A stretch of DNA of 64,000 nucleotides from Pseudomonas sp. ERMR1:02 (GTDB taxonomy: Bacteria; Pseudomonadota; Gammaproteobacteria; Pseudomonadales; Pseudomonadaceae). The stretch lies in assembly GCF_002277815.1 (NCBI RefSeq), contig NZ_NKJI01000001.1:675501-739500 (forward strand). Direction: 5' to 3'. Numbering within the stretch: the stretch's first letter is position 1; each line of letters begins with the position of its first letter. Positions 47,106 to 57,250 of this stretch are shown here, one piece after another. Under the pieces are notes generated by a model. The model searched no databases and was not told the DNA's origin. It saw only the letters and a list, made by a program, of their open reading frames with translations. The position numbers and the translations under genes are program-made.

Positions 47106-48149
47106 ATGTTGAGATCCCTGAAATTCACCGCTCTGGCACTGGGCATGATGGGGGCTGCGAGCGCAATGGCCGCAGGCCCGGACCTGACGGTGGTGTCCTT
47201 TGGCGGGGCGAACAAGGCTGCGCAGGTCAAAGCTTTCTATGCACCGTGGGAATCGGCGGGCAACGGCAAGATCGTGGCGGGCGAGTACAACGGAGAAATG
47301 GCCAAGGTAAAGGCCATGGTCGACACCAAGAGCGTGTCCTGGGATCTGGTGGAAGTTGAATCCCCAGAACTGTCCCGTGGTTGCGATGAGGACATGTTCG
47401 AGCAACTCGATCCGGCACTGTTCGGCAAGACTGCAGACTATGTCAAAGGCGCTATACAGCCTTGCGGCGTCGGCTTCTTCGTGTGGTCGACCGTATTGGC
47501 CTACAACGCCGACAAGCTGAAATCCGCACCGACCAGTTGGGTGGATTTCTGGGACACCAAGCAGTTCCCGGGCAAGCGCGGCCTGCGTAAAGGCGCCAAG
47601 TACACCCTGGAATTCGCACTGATGGCCGACGGTGTTGCACCCAAAGACGTCTACAAAGTGCTGGCCAGCAAGGACGGTCAGGACCGTGCGTTCAAGAAGC
47701 TCGATGAGCTCAAGCCAAACATTCAGTGGTGGGAAGCCGGCGCACAGCCGCCGCAATACCTTGCCTCCGGTGACGTGGTCATGAGCTCGGCCTACAACGG
47801 CCGTATCGCTGCCGTGCAGAAAGAAAGCAATCTGAAAGTGGTGTGGAACGGCGGTATCTACGACTTCGACGCATGGGCCATTCCGAAAGGTCTGGATAAA
47901 GCACGCGCTGAAGCGGCGAAGAAGTTCATTGCCTTCTCGGTGCAGCCGCAGCAGCAGAAGACCTACTCGGAAAACATCGCCTACGGCCCGGCCAACACCC
48001 TGGCCGTACCGTTGCTGTCCAAGGATGTCCTGAAAGACATGCCGACCACCCCGGAAAACATCGCCAACCAGGTGCAGATCGACGTCAGCTTCTGGGCTGA
48101 CAACGGCGAGCAACTGGAACAGCGCTTCAACGCCTGGGCTGCGAAATAA
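47106..48149 (+). CDS. agtB: ABC transporter periplasmic substrate-binding protein (PotD-like)
   Basis: A 347-residue periplasmic binding protein with a signal peptide (MLRSLKFTALALGMMGAASA, cleaved near AMA-AGPD). It shows the polyamine/GABA-binding subfamily: LTVVSFGGANKAAQVKAFY, WVDFWDTKQFPGKRGLRKGA, DVVMSSAYNGRIAAVQKESN and DFDAWAIPKG. GGAG lies about 7 bases before the ATG. A REP pair lies right after it, before the permease genes, as often found behind abundant binding proteins. Confidence 0.83.
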   Translation: MLRSLKFTALALGMMGAASAMAAGPDLTVVSFGGANKAAQVKAFYAPWESAGNGKIVAGEYNGEMAKVKAMVDTKSVSWDLVEVESPELSRGCDEDMFEQLDPALFGKTADYVKGAIQPCGVGFFVWSTVLAYNADKLKSAPTSWVDFWDTKQFPGKRGLRKGAKYTLEFALMADGVAPKDVYKVLASKDGQDRAFKKLDELKPNIQWWEAGAQPPQYLASGDVVMSSAYNGRIAAVQKESNLKVVWNGGIYDFDAWAIPKGLDKARAEAAKKFIAFSVQPQQQKTYSENIAYGPANTLAVPLLSKDVLKDMPTTPENIANQVQIDVSFWADNGEQLEQRFNAWAAK

Positions 48150-48174
48150 GACCGCACCGCGGGCTTATCCACTC

Positions 48175-48270
48175 CCGTAGGAGCGAGGCTTGCCCGCGAA
48201 GACGTCAGCACATTCAACATCAAAGTTGACTGACACGCCGCCTTCGCGAGCAAGCTTCGCTCCTACAGGG
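48175..48270. repeat. REP pair (inverted) between binding protein and permease genes
   Basis: Left arm about 48175-48201 (GTAGGAGCGAGGCTTGCCCG), right arm about 48241-48270 (complement of CTGTAGGAGCGAAGCTTGC). The right arm carries A and T where the left has G and C at one pair of the stem, so pairing is kept. Confidence 0.9.
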
Positions 48271-48355
48271 TGATGTGTAGTTATCAAGAACAGAGGCGGC
48301 CTCGCGATCAAATGAGGCCACCTCTGTAACGATCAAAAGATTTCCGGAGTACGCC

Positions 48356-49603
48356 ATGGCTATCGCCGTTCCCGTGAACGCGGGCACTGACCCCACCTTG
48401 AAGCAGCGGCTCAAGCACGCCGAGCGGATCAACCGCTGGAAGGCCCAGGCGTTGATCGCGCCTCTGGTGCTGTTTCTGTTGCTGGTGTTTCTGGTGCCGA
48501 TCGTGGCGCTGCTCTACAAAAGCGTCGGTAACCCGGAAGTAGTCGGCGGCATGCCGCGCACCGTGACGGCTATCGCCAGTTGGGACGGCCGTGGCCTGCC
48601 CGCTGAACCCGTTTACAAGGCGGCCGCCGAAGACCTCGCCGAAGCCCGCAAGAATCAGACCCTGGGTGATTTGTCCAAGCGCCTGAACATGGAGTTGGCC
48701 GGCTACCGCAGCCTGCTGACCAAAACCGCCCGCGCCTTGCCGCTCGCCACCGAACCGGCCTCTTATAAAGACGCGCTGGAAGGTCTCGACGAGCGCTGGG
48801 GCGATCCGGCCTACTGGCAAGCCGTGCGCCGCAACACCAGCAGCATCACGCCTTACTACCTGCTGGCCGCTGTCGATCACCGCATCGATGACCTCGGTGA
48901 ACTGGCTCCGGCCACCCCCGACCAGGCGATCTACCTCGACATCTTCGCCCGCACCTTCTGGATGGGTCTGATCATTACCGTGATCTGCCTGGTACTGGCC
49001 TATCCGTTGGCGTACCTGCTGGCAAACTTGCCATCGCGTCAGAGCAACCTGTTGATGATTCTGGTGCTGTTGCCGTTCTGGACGTCGATCCTGGTGCGTG
49101 TCGCGGCGTGGATCGTCTTGCTGCAATCGGGTGGCTTGATCAACAGCGGCCTGATGGCCATGGGCATCATCGATAAGCCGGTGGAACTGGTGTTCAACCG
49201 CATCGGTGTCTACATCTCCATGGTGCATATCTTGCTGCCGTTCATGATCCTGCCGATCTATAGCGTGATGAAAGGCATCTCGCCGACCTACATGCGTGCG
49301 GCGATTTCCCTGGGTTGCCATCCATTCGCCAGTTTCTGGCGAGTGTACTTCCCGCAAACGTATGCCGGTGTCGGCGCCGGTTGCCTGTTGGTGTTCATCC
49401 TCGCTATCGGCTACTACATCACCCCGGCGTTGCTGGGCAGCCCGAACGATCAGATGGTCAGCTACTTCGTCGCCTTCTACACCAACACAAGCATCAACTG
49501 GGGCATGGCGACCGCACTCGGTGGGCTGCTGCTTCTGGCGACGGTGGTGCTTTATCTGATTTACAGCTGGCTGGTGGGCGCGAGCCGCCTGCGCCTGAGC
49601 TAA
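48356..49603 (+). CDS. agtC: ABC transporter permease 1
   Basis: A 415-residue inner-membrane permease of the PotB/binding-protein-dependent type. It has the first membrane helix (ALIAPLVLFLLLVFLVPIVA), then a long periplasmic insert of about 150 residues, then five further helices and the coupling motif around AAISLGCHPFASFWRVYFPQ (EAA-like loop contacting the ATPase). ATG at 48356 has GGAG upstream. The long insert is a known feature of this permease subgroup. Confidence 0.85.
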   Translation: MAIAVPVNAGTDPTLKQRLKHAERINRWKAQALIAPLVLFLLLVFLVPIVALLYKSVGNPEVVGGMPRTVTAIASWDGRGLPAEPVYKAAAEDLAEARKNQTLGDLSKRLNMELAGYRSLLTKTARALPLATEPASYKDALEGLDERWGDPAYWQAVRRNTSSITPYYLLAAVDHRIDDLGELAPATPDQAIYLDIFARTFWMGLIITVICLVLAYPLAYLLANLPSRQSNLLMILVLLPFWTSILVRVAAWIVLLQSGGLINSGLMAMGIIDKPVELVFNRIGVYISMVHILLPFMILPIYSVMKGISPTYMRAAISLGCHPFASFWRVYFPQTYAGVGAGCLLVFILAIGYYITPALLGSPNDQMVSYFVAFYTNTSINWGMATALGGLLLLATVVLYLIYSWLVGASRLRLS

Positions 49604-49615
49604 GGGGAGAATGAA

Positions 49616-50440
49616 ATGCTGAGTCCTTATATGTCGCCCATCGAGCGGGTGTGGTTCTACAGCTTGCGGATTCTTTGCGGCCTGATTCTGTTGTTCCTGA
49701 TCCTGCCGGTGCTGGTGATCATTCCGCTGTCGTTCAACTCCGGGAGCTTTCTGGTCTATCCGCTGCAAGGTTTCTCGCTGCACTGGTACCAGGATTTCTT
49801 TGCCTCGGCGGAATGGATGCGTTCGTTGAAGAACAGCATCATCGTGGCCCCGGCAGCGACGGTGCTGGCGATGATCTTCGGTACGCTGGCGGCGATCGGC
49901 CTGACCCGGGGCGATTTCCCGGGCAAACCGCTGGTGATGGCGCTGGTGATTTCGCCGATGGTGGTGCCGGTAGTGATCATCGGTGTGGCCAGTTACCTGA
50001 CCTTTGCTCCACTGGGATTTGGCAACAGCTATACCTCGCTCATCGTCGTGCACGCCGTGTTGGGCGTGCCGTTCGTGATCATCACCGTGTCGGCGACGTT
50101 GCAAGGTTTTAACCAAAACCTGGTGCGCGCCGCTGCCAGCCTGGGTGCTTCACCGCTGACGGCGTTCCGGCGGGTGACCTTGCCGTTAATCGCTCCCGGC
50201 GTGATTTCCGGTGCATTGTTCGCCTTCGCCACTTCGTTCGATGAGGTGGTGGTGACGCTGTTCCTCGCAGGTCCCGAGCAGGCGACCCTGCCACGGCAGA
50301 TGTTCAGCGGTATCCGCGAAAACCTCAGCCCGACCATCGCCGCCGCCGCGACGCTGCTGATCGCCTTCTCGGTGATTCTGCTGCTGACCCTGGAATGGCT
50401 GCGTGGGCGTAGCGAAAAACTGCGTACCGCCCAGGTCTGA
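49616..50440 (+). CDS. agtD: ABC transporter permease 2
   Basis: A 274-residue permease of the PotC type with six membrane helices. The EAA-like loop is RAAASLGASPLTAFRRVTLP, and SFDEVVVTLFLAGPEQATLP is typical of the family. AGGGGAG lies 6 bases before the ATG and the gap to agtC is 12 bases. It completes the ATPase/binding protein/two permease set. Confidence 0.87.
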   Translation: MLSPYMSPIERVWFYSLRILCGLILLFLILPVLVIIPLSFNSGSFLVYPLQGFSLHWYQDFFASAEWMRSLKNSIIVAPAATVLAMIFGTLAAIGLTRGDFPGKPLVMALVISPMVVPVVIIGVASYLTFAPLGFGNSYTSLIVVHAVLGVPFVIITVSATLQGFNQNLVRAAASLGASPLTAFRRVTLPLIAPGVISGALFAFATSFDEVVVTLFLAGPEQATLPRQMFSGIRENLSPTIAAAATLLIAFSVILLLTLEWLRGRSEKLRTAQV

Positions 50441-50752
50441 CACCAGTCTTTGTATCTGACGCCGGCCCTGTAGGAGCCGGCTTGCTGGCGAATGGTGCAG
50501 CGCGGTGCGTCTGATGCACCGCTTTCGCTGCGGTGCGGCGATCCGACAAGCCAGCTCCGGTCATGGTTGTGGAAGCCGCGGGGATCGAGCGTCTGATGCG
50601 CAATAATCCGCGCAAACAGAGTGCTGTCGATATCGAGAAAATCTACCGCGCGGTGTATTAGGCAAAGCCCAATCATCGCGGTCACGGTGCGCGCGTCAAA
50701 GCATGAGGTATACAATGCGCGCCATCGTGATTTAGCTCAGAAAAGGTGCGTC
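50441..50752. other. gene-free interval with a decayed REP pair and a short orphan reading frame
   Basis: Left REP arm (50467-50494, GTAGGAGCCGGCTTGCTGGC) has a poor, decayed partner near 50540-50562. Next comes a 32-codon plus-strand reading (50563-50661, beginning [16 protein letters not shown]) that looks like the tail of a lost gene. The last 100 bases hold the rpe promoter, with TATACAAT at about 50710 as possible -10. Confidence 0.5.
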
Positions 50753-51427
50753 ATGCAGCCCTTCGTAATTGCTCCGTCGATTCTCTCCGCCGACTTCGCC
50801 CGCCTGGGTGAAGAAGTGGACAACGTCCTGGCCGCTGGCGCCGATTTCGTGCACTTCGATGTCATGGACAACCACTACGTACCCAACCTGACCATCGGCC
50901 CGATGGTTTGCTCGGCACTGCGCAAGTACGGCGTGACCGCGCCTATCGACGCGCACCTGATGGTCAGCCCGGTGGACCGTATCGTCGGCGACTTCATCGA
51001 AGCCGGCGCGACCTACATCACTTTCCACCCGGAAGCCACGCAGCACGTTGACCGTTCCCTGCAACTGATCCGCGAAGGTGGCTGCAAGTCGGGCCTGGTG
51101 TTCAACCCGGCGACGCCGCTGGACGTGCTCAAGTACGTGATGGACAAGGTCGACATGATCCTGCTGATGAGCGTCAACCCGGGCTTCGGCGGGCAGAAGT
51201 TCATTCCCGGCACCCTCGACAAACTGCGCGAAGCGCGTGCGTTGATCGATGCGTCCGGTCGCGACATCCGCCTGGAAATCGACGGCGGCGTGAACGTAAA
51301 CAACATTCGTGAAATCGCTGCGGCGGGCGCCGACACGTTCGTTGCCGGTTCGGCGATCTTCAATGCCCCGAACTACCAGGAAGTGATTGAAAAGATGCGT
51401 TCCGAACTGGCGCTGGCGCGCCCATGA
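50753..51427 (+). CDS. rpe: ribulose-phosphate 3-epimerase
   Basis: A 224-residue TIM-barrel enzyme interconverting ribulose-5-phosphate and xylulose-5-phosphate in the pentose phosphate pathway. Seen are [41 protein letters not shown] (metal and catalytic residues) and [13 protein letters not shown], plus the phosphate-binding [15 protein letters not shown] 50753 with AAAGG upstream was preferred to an extension into the gene-free interval. It overlaps gph by 4 bases. Confidence 0.96.
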   Translation: MQPFVIAPSILSADFARLGEEVDNVLAAGADFVHFDVMDNHYVPNLTIGPMVCSALRKYGVTAPIDAHLMVSPVDRIVGDFIEAGATYITFHPEATQHVDRSLQLIREGGCKSGLVFNPATPLDVLKYVMDKVDMILLMSVNPGFGGQKFIPGTLDKLREARALIDASGRDIRLEIDGGVNVNNIREIAAAGADTFVAGSAIFNAPNYQEVIEKMRSELALARP

Positions 51428-52242
51428 GTGGTTTTGAGCAGCTGTTTCCGGGAAGTCTGCCAAGGCTGGTGATGTTCGATCTGGATGGCACGTTGATCGA
51501 CTCGGTCCCCGACCTCGCGGCGGCTGTGGATAACATGCTGCTCAAGCTCGGGCGTAAACCTGCCGGCATCGAATCGGTGCGCGAGTGGGTGGGCAACGGC
51601 GTGCACATGCTGGTGCGCCGGGCCTTGGCCAACCACATCGACGCCGAGGGTGTCGATGAGGTCGAAGCCGAGCATGCCCTGGAATTGTTCAACGGCTTTT
51701 ATGAAGACGGTCACGAGCTGACCGTGGTCTACCCCGGTGTACGCGATACCCTGAAATGGCTGCACAAGCAGGGTGTCGAGATGGCGCTGATCACCAACAA
51801 GCCGGAGCGCTTCGTCGCGCCGCTTCTGGACCAGATGAAAATTGGTCGTTATTTCCGCCTGATCATCGGCGGCGATACCTTGCCACAGAAAAAACCCGAC
51901 CCGGCAGCGCTGTTTTTCGTGATGAAAATGACCAACATCCCGGCGTCGCAATCCTTGTTCGTCGGCGATTCGCGCAGCGATGTGCTGGCGGCGAAAGCGG
52001 CGGGGGTCAAGTGCGTGGCGTTGAGCTATGGCTATAACCATGGCCGGCCGATTGCCGAAGAGTCGCCGACGCTGGTCATCGACGATCTGCGCAAGCTAAT
52101 TCCCGGTTGCCTGGATCCGGCCGCTGAGATAACGTTGCCCGACGCTGTTCAACCCCCTTCTGGAAACGCCATCGTGGTGGTCACTCGCAAACTCTGGATG
52201 AAAGTTATCAAGGCCTTGGCCCGCTGGCGTTGGCGCGCCTGA
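51424..52242 (+). CDS. gph: phosphoglycolate phosphatase
   Basis: A 272-residue HAD-superfamily phosphatase that removes 2-phosphoglycolate formed during DNA repair and oxidation. Nucleophile and acid are Asp19 and Asp21 ([16 protein letters not shown]). The second motif is [11 protein letters not shown] and the third [12 protein letters not shown] and [16 protein letters not shown]. The C-terminal tail after about residue 220 is longer than in E. coli. ATG overlaps rpe; the rpe-gph-trpE order is conserved in gamma-proteobacteria. Confidence 0.95.
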   Translation: MSGFEQLFPGSLPRLVMFDLDGTLIDSVPDLAAAVDNMLLKLGRKPAGIESVREWVGNGVHMLVRRALANHIDAEGVDEVEAEHALELFNGFYEDGHELTVVYPGVRDTLKWLHKQGVEMALITNKPERFVAPLLDQMKIGRYFRLIIGGDTLPQKKPDPAALFFVMKMTNIPASQSLFVGDSRSDVLAAKAAGVKCVALSYGYNHGRPIAEESPTLVIDDLRKLIPGCLDPAAEITLPDAVQPPSGNAIVVVTRKLWMKVIKALARWRWRA

Positions 52243-52311
52243 CTTGTTCCTGGCCGGTTATCCGGCGCGTTTGCATACCTGACTGTTAGACCCTCAAGCC
52301 ACGAGGCACAT

Positions 52312-53793
52312 ATGATCCGCGAAGAATTCCTGCGTTTGGCCGCTGCCGGCTACAACCGCATCCCGCTTGCCTGCGAAACCCTGGCCGACTTCGACACGCC
52401 GCTGTCGATCTACCTGAAATTGGCCGACGAGCCCAACTCCTACCTGCTGGAGTCGGTTCAGGGCGGCGAGAAGTGGGGCCGTTACTCGATCATTGGCCTG
52501 CCGTGCCGCACTGTGCTGCGGGTTCATGATCATCACGTCAGCGTGACCGTTGACGGCGTCGAAACCGAAAGCCATGACGTCGAAGATCCACTGGCCTTTG
52601 TCGAAGCCTTCAAGGCCCGTTACAACGTACCGACCATCGCCGGCCTGCCGCGCTTCAACGGTGGCCTGGTGGGATACTTCGGTTACGACTGCGTGCGTTA
52701 TGTAGAGAAACGCCTGGGCAAGTGCCCGAACCCGGATCCGCTGGGCGTGCCGGACATTCTGCTGATGGTTTCCGACGCGGTGGTAGTGTTCGACAACCTC
52801 GCCGGCAAGATGCACGCGATCGTCCTGGCCGACCCGGCGCAGGAAGAAGCCTTCGAGCAAGGTCGCGCGCGTCTGGAAGAGCTGCTGGAAAAGCTCCGCC
52901 AACCGATCACCCCGCGCCGTGGCCTGGATTTCAGCAAGCAGCAAGCGGCCGATCCGGTGTTCCGCTCCAGTTTTACCCAGGACGATTACGAAAAAGCCGT
53001 CGACACCATCAAGGAATACATCCTGGCCGGCGACTGCATGCAGGTCGTGCCGTCCCAGCGCATGTCGATCGACTTCAAGGCTGCCCCCATCGATCTGTAC
53101 CGCGCCCTGCGTTGCTTCAACCCGACGCCATACATGTACTTCTTCAACTTCGGTGACTTCCACGTCGTCGGCAGTTCGCCGGAAGTGCTGGTGCGGGTCG
53201 AAGACAACCTGATCACCGTGCGTCCGATTGCCGGCACTCGCCCACGCGGGGCTAACGAAGAGGCTGATCTGGAGCTGGAAAAAGACTTGCTGTCGGACGC
53301 CAAGGAAATCGCCGAACATTTGATGTTGATCGACCTGGGTCGTAACGATACCGGTCGTGTGTCGGAAATCGGTTCGGTGAAGCTCACCGAGAAAATGGTC
53401 ATCGAGCGTTATTCCAACGTGATGCACATCGTGTCCAACGTCACCGGCCAATTGAAGGCCGGTCTGACGGCGATGGATGCACTGCGGGCAATCCTGCCGG
53501 CGGGCACGTTGTCCGGCGCACCGAAAATTCGTGCAATGGAAATCATTGACGAACTGGAACCGGTCAAGCGCGGTGTCTACGGCGGTGCCGTCGGTTACTT
53601 CGCCTGGAACGGCAACATGGACACCGCCATTGCGATCCGTACGGCGGTGATCAAGAACGGCGAACTGCATGTGCAGGCTGGTGGCGGCATCGTCGCCGAC
53701 TCGGTGCCCGCGCTGGAATGGGAAGAAACCCTGAACAAGCGCCGCGCGATGTTCCGCGCCGTTGCCCTGGCTGAACAAACTCCACAAGGCTGA
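52312..53793 (+). CDS. trpE: anthranilate synthase component I
   Basis: A 493-residue chorismate-binding subunit making anthranilate, the first step of tryptophan synthesis. The N-terminal regulatory region includes [18 protein letters not shown] (tryptophan feedback site). The catalytic part holds [55 protein letters not shown] and [23 protein letters not shown] lies about 8 bases before the ATG. No leader peptide rich in Trp codons was found upstream. Confidence 0.97.
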   Translation: MIREEFLRLAAAGYNRIPLACETLADFDTPLSIYLKLADEPNSYLLESVQGGEKWGRYSIIGLPCRTVLRVHDHHVSVTVDGVETESHDVEDPLAFVEAFKARYNVPTIAGLPRFNGGLVGYFGYDCVRYVEKRLGKCPNPDPLGVPDILLMVSDAVVVFDNLAGKMHAIVLADPAQEEAFEQGRARLEELLEKLRQPITPRRGLDFSKQQAADPVFRSSFTQDDYEKAVDTIKEYILAGDCMQVVPSQRMSIDFKAAPIDLYRALRCFNPTPYMYFFNFGDFHVVGSSPEVLVRVEDNLITVRPIAGTRPRGANEEADLELEKDLLSDAKEIAEHLMLIDLGRNDTGRVSEIGSVKLTEKMVIERYSNVMHIVSNVTGQLKAGLTAMDALRAILPAGTLSGAPKIRAMEIIDELEPVKRGVYGGAVGYFAWNGNMDTAIAIRTAVIKNGELHVQAGGGIVADSVPALEWEETLNKRRAMFRAVALAEQTPQG

Positions 53794-53906
53794 GCCATGA
53801 ACTGACCCGCCTGCTGGCCGCCTTGATCGATCAAGAGCAGGCCGCAGCGGGACGTTCGTTCGAAGGCTGCATTAGAAGTCAGTGAATTCAAGAGGTTTTT
53901 AACGCC
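53794..53906. other. trpE-trpG gap with a remnant-like open frame
   Basis: The 113 bases contain an open plus frame (ELTRLLAALIDQEQAAAGRS) without a start codon, ending near 53882. It looks like the last part of a lost gene or chance. A short CGATCAAGAG/CTTGATCGATC repeat is present. No terminator with T tract. Confidence 0.35.
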
Positions 53907-54500
53907 ATGTTGCTGATGATCGATAACTACGACTCTTTTACCTACAACGTTGTGCAGTACCTTGGTGAGCTGGGCTCCCAGGTCAAAGTCGTACGCAACG
54001 ATGAGCTCACCGTTGCCGAAATCGAAGCACTCAACCCTGAGCGCATCGTCGTTTCCCCCGGTCCTTGCACCCCGACCGAAGCCGGCGTCTCGATTGACGT
54101 GATCAAACATTTTGGCGGCAAACTGCCGATTCTCGGTGTATGCCTGGGCCATCAGTCCATCGGCCAGGCCTTTGGCGGTGATGTAGTCCGCGCCCGTCAG
54201 GTCATGCATGGCAAGACCAGCCCGGTGTTTCACGAAGACAAGGGTGTCTTCCAAGGCCTGAATAATCCGCTGACGGTAACCCGCTATCATTCATTGATCG
54301 TCAAGCGCGAAACCTTGCCTGATTGCCTCGAACTGACCGCCTGGACCCAGCTCGAAGACGGTTCGGTCGACGAGATCATGGGCCTGCGCCATAAAACCCT
54401 GAACATCGAGGGCGTACAGTTCCACCCCGAGTCGATCCTGACCGAGCAGGGCCACGAACTGTTCGCGAACTTCCTCAAACAAACCGGCGGCACGCGCTAA
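53907..54500 (+). CDS. trpG: anthranilate synthase component II (glutamine amidotransferase)
   Basis: A 197-residue class I glutamine amidotransferase supplying ammonia to TrpE. Catalytic Cys79 is in [16 protein letters not shown], and the His/Glu pair is in [14 protein letters not shown]. Starts [20 protein letters not shown] with AGAGG upstream. trpD follows after 9 bases. In some pseudomonads the same subunit also serves para-aminobenzoate synthesis, so the name pabA is an alternative. Confidence 0.95.
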   Translation: MLLMIDNYDSFTYNVVQYLGELGSQVKVVRNDELTVAEIEALNPERIVVSPGPCTPTEAGVSIDVIKHFGGKLPILGVCLGHQSIGQAFGGDVVRARQVMHGKTSPVFHEDKGVFQGLNNPLTVTRYHSLIVKRETLPDCLELTAWTQLEDGSVDEIMGLRHKTLNIEGVQFHPESILTEQGHELFANFLKQTGGTR

Positions 54501-54509
54501 GGACCTTTC

Positions 54510-55559
54510 ATGAATATCAAGACAGCCCTGAGCCGTATCGTCGATCACCTCGACCTCAGCACCGAAGAAATGCGCGATGTGATGCGCGAAATCATGACCG
54601 GGCAATGCACGGACGCGCAGATCGGCGCGTTCATGATGGCCATGCGCATGAAGAGCGAAAGCATCGATGAAATCGTCGGCGCCGTGTCGGTCATGCGCGA
54701 GCTGGCGGATAAGGTCGAACTCAAGACCCTCGACGGCGTTGTCGATGTGGTGGGCACTGGCGGCGACGGTGCCAATATTTTCAATGTTTCCACAGCTTCT
54801 TCTTTTGTCGTGGCAGCGGCTGGTTGCACTGTAGCCAAGCATGGCAACCGTGCAGTCTCGGGCAAGAGCGGCAGTGCCGACTTGCTGGAGGCGGCGGGCA
54901 TCTATCTGAATCTGACCCCGGTTCAAGTGGCACGCTGCATCGATAACGTCGGCATCGGTTTCATGTTTGCCCAGACTCACCACAGTGCCATGAAGTACGC
55001 CGCTGGCCCACGCAAGGATCTGGGCTTGCGCACCTTGTTCAACATGCTTGGCCCGCTTACGAATCCGGCTGGCGTGAAACATCAGGTGGTAGGCGTATTC
55101 ACTCAAGCGTTATGCCGGCCGCTGGCCGAGGTCTTGCAGCGTCTGGGCAGTAAACACGTGCTGGTGGTGCATTCGAAGGATGGCCTGGACGAGTTCAGTC
55201 TGGCCGCGCCGACTTTCGTGGCGGAATTGAAAAACGACCAAATCACCGAGTATTGGGTCGAGCCGGAAGATCTGGGCATGAAGAGCCAGAGCCTACATGG
55301 CCTGGCGGTGGAAAGCCCGGCGGCGTCGCTTGAGTTGATTCGCGATGCTTTGGGCAAGCGCAAGACAGAAAACGGCCAGAAAGCTGCCGAGATGATCATG
55401 CTCAATGCCGGCGCGGCGTTGTACGCTGCCGATCATGCCAGCAGTTTGAAAGAGGGTGTTGCCCTGGCGCACGATGCGCTGCACACAGGCCTCGCTCGGG
55501 AAAAACTCGAGGAGTTGGGTGCATTTACCGCGGTATTCAAAGTGGAGAATGAGGGATGA
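54510..55559 (+). CDS. trpD: anthranilate phosphoribosyltransferase
   Basis: A 349-residue enzyme joining anthranilate to PRPP. The PRPP-binding glycine-rich motif is [20 protein letters not shown] and the second [40 protein letters not shown] and [13 protein letters not shown] follow. It is 9 bases after trpG and its stop overlaps the trpC start (ATGA). Complete. Confidence 0.97.
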   Translation: MNIKTALSRIVDHLDLSTEEMRDVMREIMTGQCTDAQIGAFMMAMRMKSESIDEIVGAVSVMRELADKVELKTLDGVVDVVGTGGDGANIFNVSTASSFVVAAAGCTVAKHGNRAVSGKSGSADLLEAAGIYLNLTPVQVARCIDNVGIGFMFAQTHHSAMKYAAGPRKDLGLRTLFNMLGPLTNPAGVKHQVVGVFTQALCRPLAEVLQRLGSKHVLVVHSKDGLDEFSLAAPTFVAELKNDQITEYWVEPEDLGMKSQSLHGLAVESPAASLELIRDALGKRKTENGQKAAEMIMLNAGAALYAADHASSLKEGVALAHDALHTGLAREKLEELGAFTAVFKVENEG

Positions 55560-56392
55560 GTGTACCGACGGTTCTGGAAAACATTCTGGCGCGCAAGGCC
55601 CTGGAAGTTGCCGAGCGTAGCGCTCGCGTAAGCCTTGCCGAGCTGGAAAGTCTGGCCAAGGCGGCCGATGCACCCCGTGGTTTTGCCAAGGCGCTGATCG
55701 CACAGGCCAAGCTGAAACAGCCTGCAGTCATTGCTGAAATCAAGAAAGCATCGCCGAGCAAAGGCGTGATCCGCGAGAACTTCGTTCCTGCCGATATCGC
55801 CAAAAGCTACGAGAAGGGCGGCGCGACCTGTTTGTCGGTACTTACCGATATCGATTATTTCCAGGGCGCCGATGCGTATCTGCAACAGGCTCGCGCCGCG
55901 TGCAAATTGCCGGTGATCCGCAAAGACTTCATGATCGATCCGTACCAGATCGTCGAAGCCCGTGCCCTGGGCGCCGACTGCGTGCTGTTGATCGTCTCCG
56001 CCCTTGATGACGTGAAAATGGCCGAACTGGCGTCGGTGGCCAAAGGTGTCGGCCTCGATGTTCTGGTGGAAGTCCACGATGGCGATGAGCTGGAGCGGGC
56101 TTTGAAAACCCTCGACACTCCGCTGGTCGGCGTGAACAACCGCAACCTGCACACCTTCGATGTCAGCCTGGAAACTACCCTCGACCTGTTGCCGCGTATT
56201 CCGCGTGATCGATTAGTGATCACCGAAAGCGGCATTCTCAATCGAGCCGATGTCGAATTGATGGAAATCAGCGACGTTTACGCGTTTCTGGTCGGCGAGG
56301 CGTTTATGCGTGCCCAGAGTCCGGGTACTGAGTTGCAGCGTTTGTTCTTTCCTGAGCGCGGCGTTCCCGTCAGTGGCTCGACCCTGGACTGA
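55556..56392 (+). CDS. trpC: indole-3-glycerol-phosphate synthase
   Basis: A 278-residue TIM-barrel enzyme closing the indole ring. Catalytic lysines lie in [20 protein letters not shown] and [15 protein letters not shown], and the conserved glutamates in [11 protein letters not shown] and [16 protein letters not shown]. Unlike the enterobacterial protein it is not fused to TrpF, the usual arrangement in Pseudomonas. Last gene of trpGDC; a REP pair follows. Confidence 0.97.
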   Translation: MSVPTVLENILARKALEVAERSARVSLAELESLAKAADAPRGFAKALIAQAKLKQPAVIAEIKKASPSKGVIRENFVPADIAKSYEKGGATCLSVLTDIDYFQGADAYLQQARAACKLPVIRKDFMIDPYQIVEARALGADCVLLIVSALDDVKMAELASVAKGVGLDVLVEVHDGDELERALKTLDTPLVGVNNRNLHTFDVSLETTLDLLPRIPRDRLVITESGILNRADVELMEISDVYAFLVGEAFMRAQSPGTELQRLFFPERGVPVSGSTLD

Positions 56393-56416
56393 TTACTTAC
56401 AGACCGAATCGACCCC

Positions 56417-56494
56417 ATTCGCGAGCAAGCCCGCTCCCACACTGAATCTGCGGCATTCACAGAGCCAATGTGGGAGCGGGCTTGCTCGCGAAGA
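56417..56494. repeat. REP pair (inverted), GGGCTTGCTCGC variant
   Basis: Left arm about 56417-56442, right arm about 56468-56494. Core GTGGGAGCGGGCTTGCTCGC, a different palindrome from the majority type with no bulged base. Lies between trpC and the lipoate-ligase-like gene. Confidence 0.9.
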
Positions 56495-56538
56495 GGCCCC
56501 AAAATTTCATAAAGACCTCATGCCTTGCGGAGCTGTTC

Positions 56539-57240
56539 ATGAACCAGCCCACCAACCTGACAATCGAAGCCGGCCTGCAAGCCGAACAGGATTTGCTGGC
56601 GTCGGTCTGTGCCGGCGACGCGGAGTTCGGCCTGTTGTTCTGGCAACCAAGCGATCGGGCGCTGGTCATGCCGCGCCGTTTGAATCGCTTGCCGGAATTC
56701 GATCTCGCCTGTGAAGTTTGCGCCGATGCCGGTTGGCCAGTGCTGTTGCGCGAAACCGGTGGAGAGCCGGTACCGCAATCAGCCTCGACGATTAACATCG
56801 CACTGGTTTATGCGCCACCGCGCAGCGAAGGTGATCTGAACCGCATCGAATCCGGTTACCGGCGTCTGTGCGATCCGATCTGTCAGTTGCTGGATGAGTT
56901 GGGTGGCACTTCGTCGCTTGGCGAAATCGAAGGCGCGTTTTGCGATGGCCGCTTCAACGTCAATCTGGATGGGCGCAAAATGGTCGGCACCGCTCAGCGC
57001 TGGCGCCAGAGTCAGGGTGGGCAACGCCCGGTAGGACTAGTGCATGGTGCAATGCTGCTGGATAACGAGCGCGAATCGATGGTCGCTGCAGTCAATCGAT
57101 TCAATGAGGCTTGCGGTCTGGAGCAACGGGTGCGGGCTGAAAGCCACATTGCCTTACACGAGAAGTTCACGGCGCCAGATGCGCTGGCGCGTCTCGATGA
57201 ACTCTACCGACTAATGCTGGTGCAGATGTTCGGCTCTTGA
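56539..57240 (+). CDS. biotin/lipoate protein ligase family protein
   Basis: A 233-residue protein of the BPL/LPL catalytic-domain family. Recognised from LLFWQPSDRALVMPRRLNRL, LLRETGGEPVPQSASTINIA (RxxGG-type motif) and NLDGRKMVGTAQRWRQ (the lysine that contacts the lipoyl or biotinyl adenylate). No HTH domain, so not the BirA repressor form. It may attach lipoate or octanoate to a carrier, or be an amidotransferase; substrate unknown. ATG 56539 with GGAG 7 bases before. Convergent with vfr (10-base gap). Confidence 0.82.
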   Translation: MNQPTNLTIEAGLQAEQDLLASVCAGDAEFGLLFWQPSDRALVMPRRLNRLPEFDLACEVCADAGWPVLLRETGGEPVPQSASTINIALVYAPPRSEGDLNRIESGYRRLCDPICQLLDELGGTSSLGEIEGAFCDGRFNVNLDGRKMVGTAQRWRQSQGGQRPVGLVHGAMLLDNERESMVAAVNRFNEACGLEQRVRAESHIALHEKFTAPDALARLDELYRLMLVQMFGS

Positions 57241-57250
57241 GTTTTCGAGC

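Noticed and set aside
48308-50116. 602-residue open frame on the minus strand
   Set aside because: It lies opposite the two permease genes in codon-biased, high-GC DNA. The composition (His/Arg/Gln-rich) is typical of antisense shadow.
52243-52311. Tryptophan attenuator before trpE
   Set aside because: No short leader frame with repeated Trp codons and no terminator/antiterminator pair was seen.
52294-53787. 497-residue minus-strand open frame opposite trpE
   Set aside because: Complete overlap with a clear trpE. No family features.
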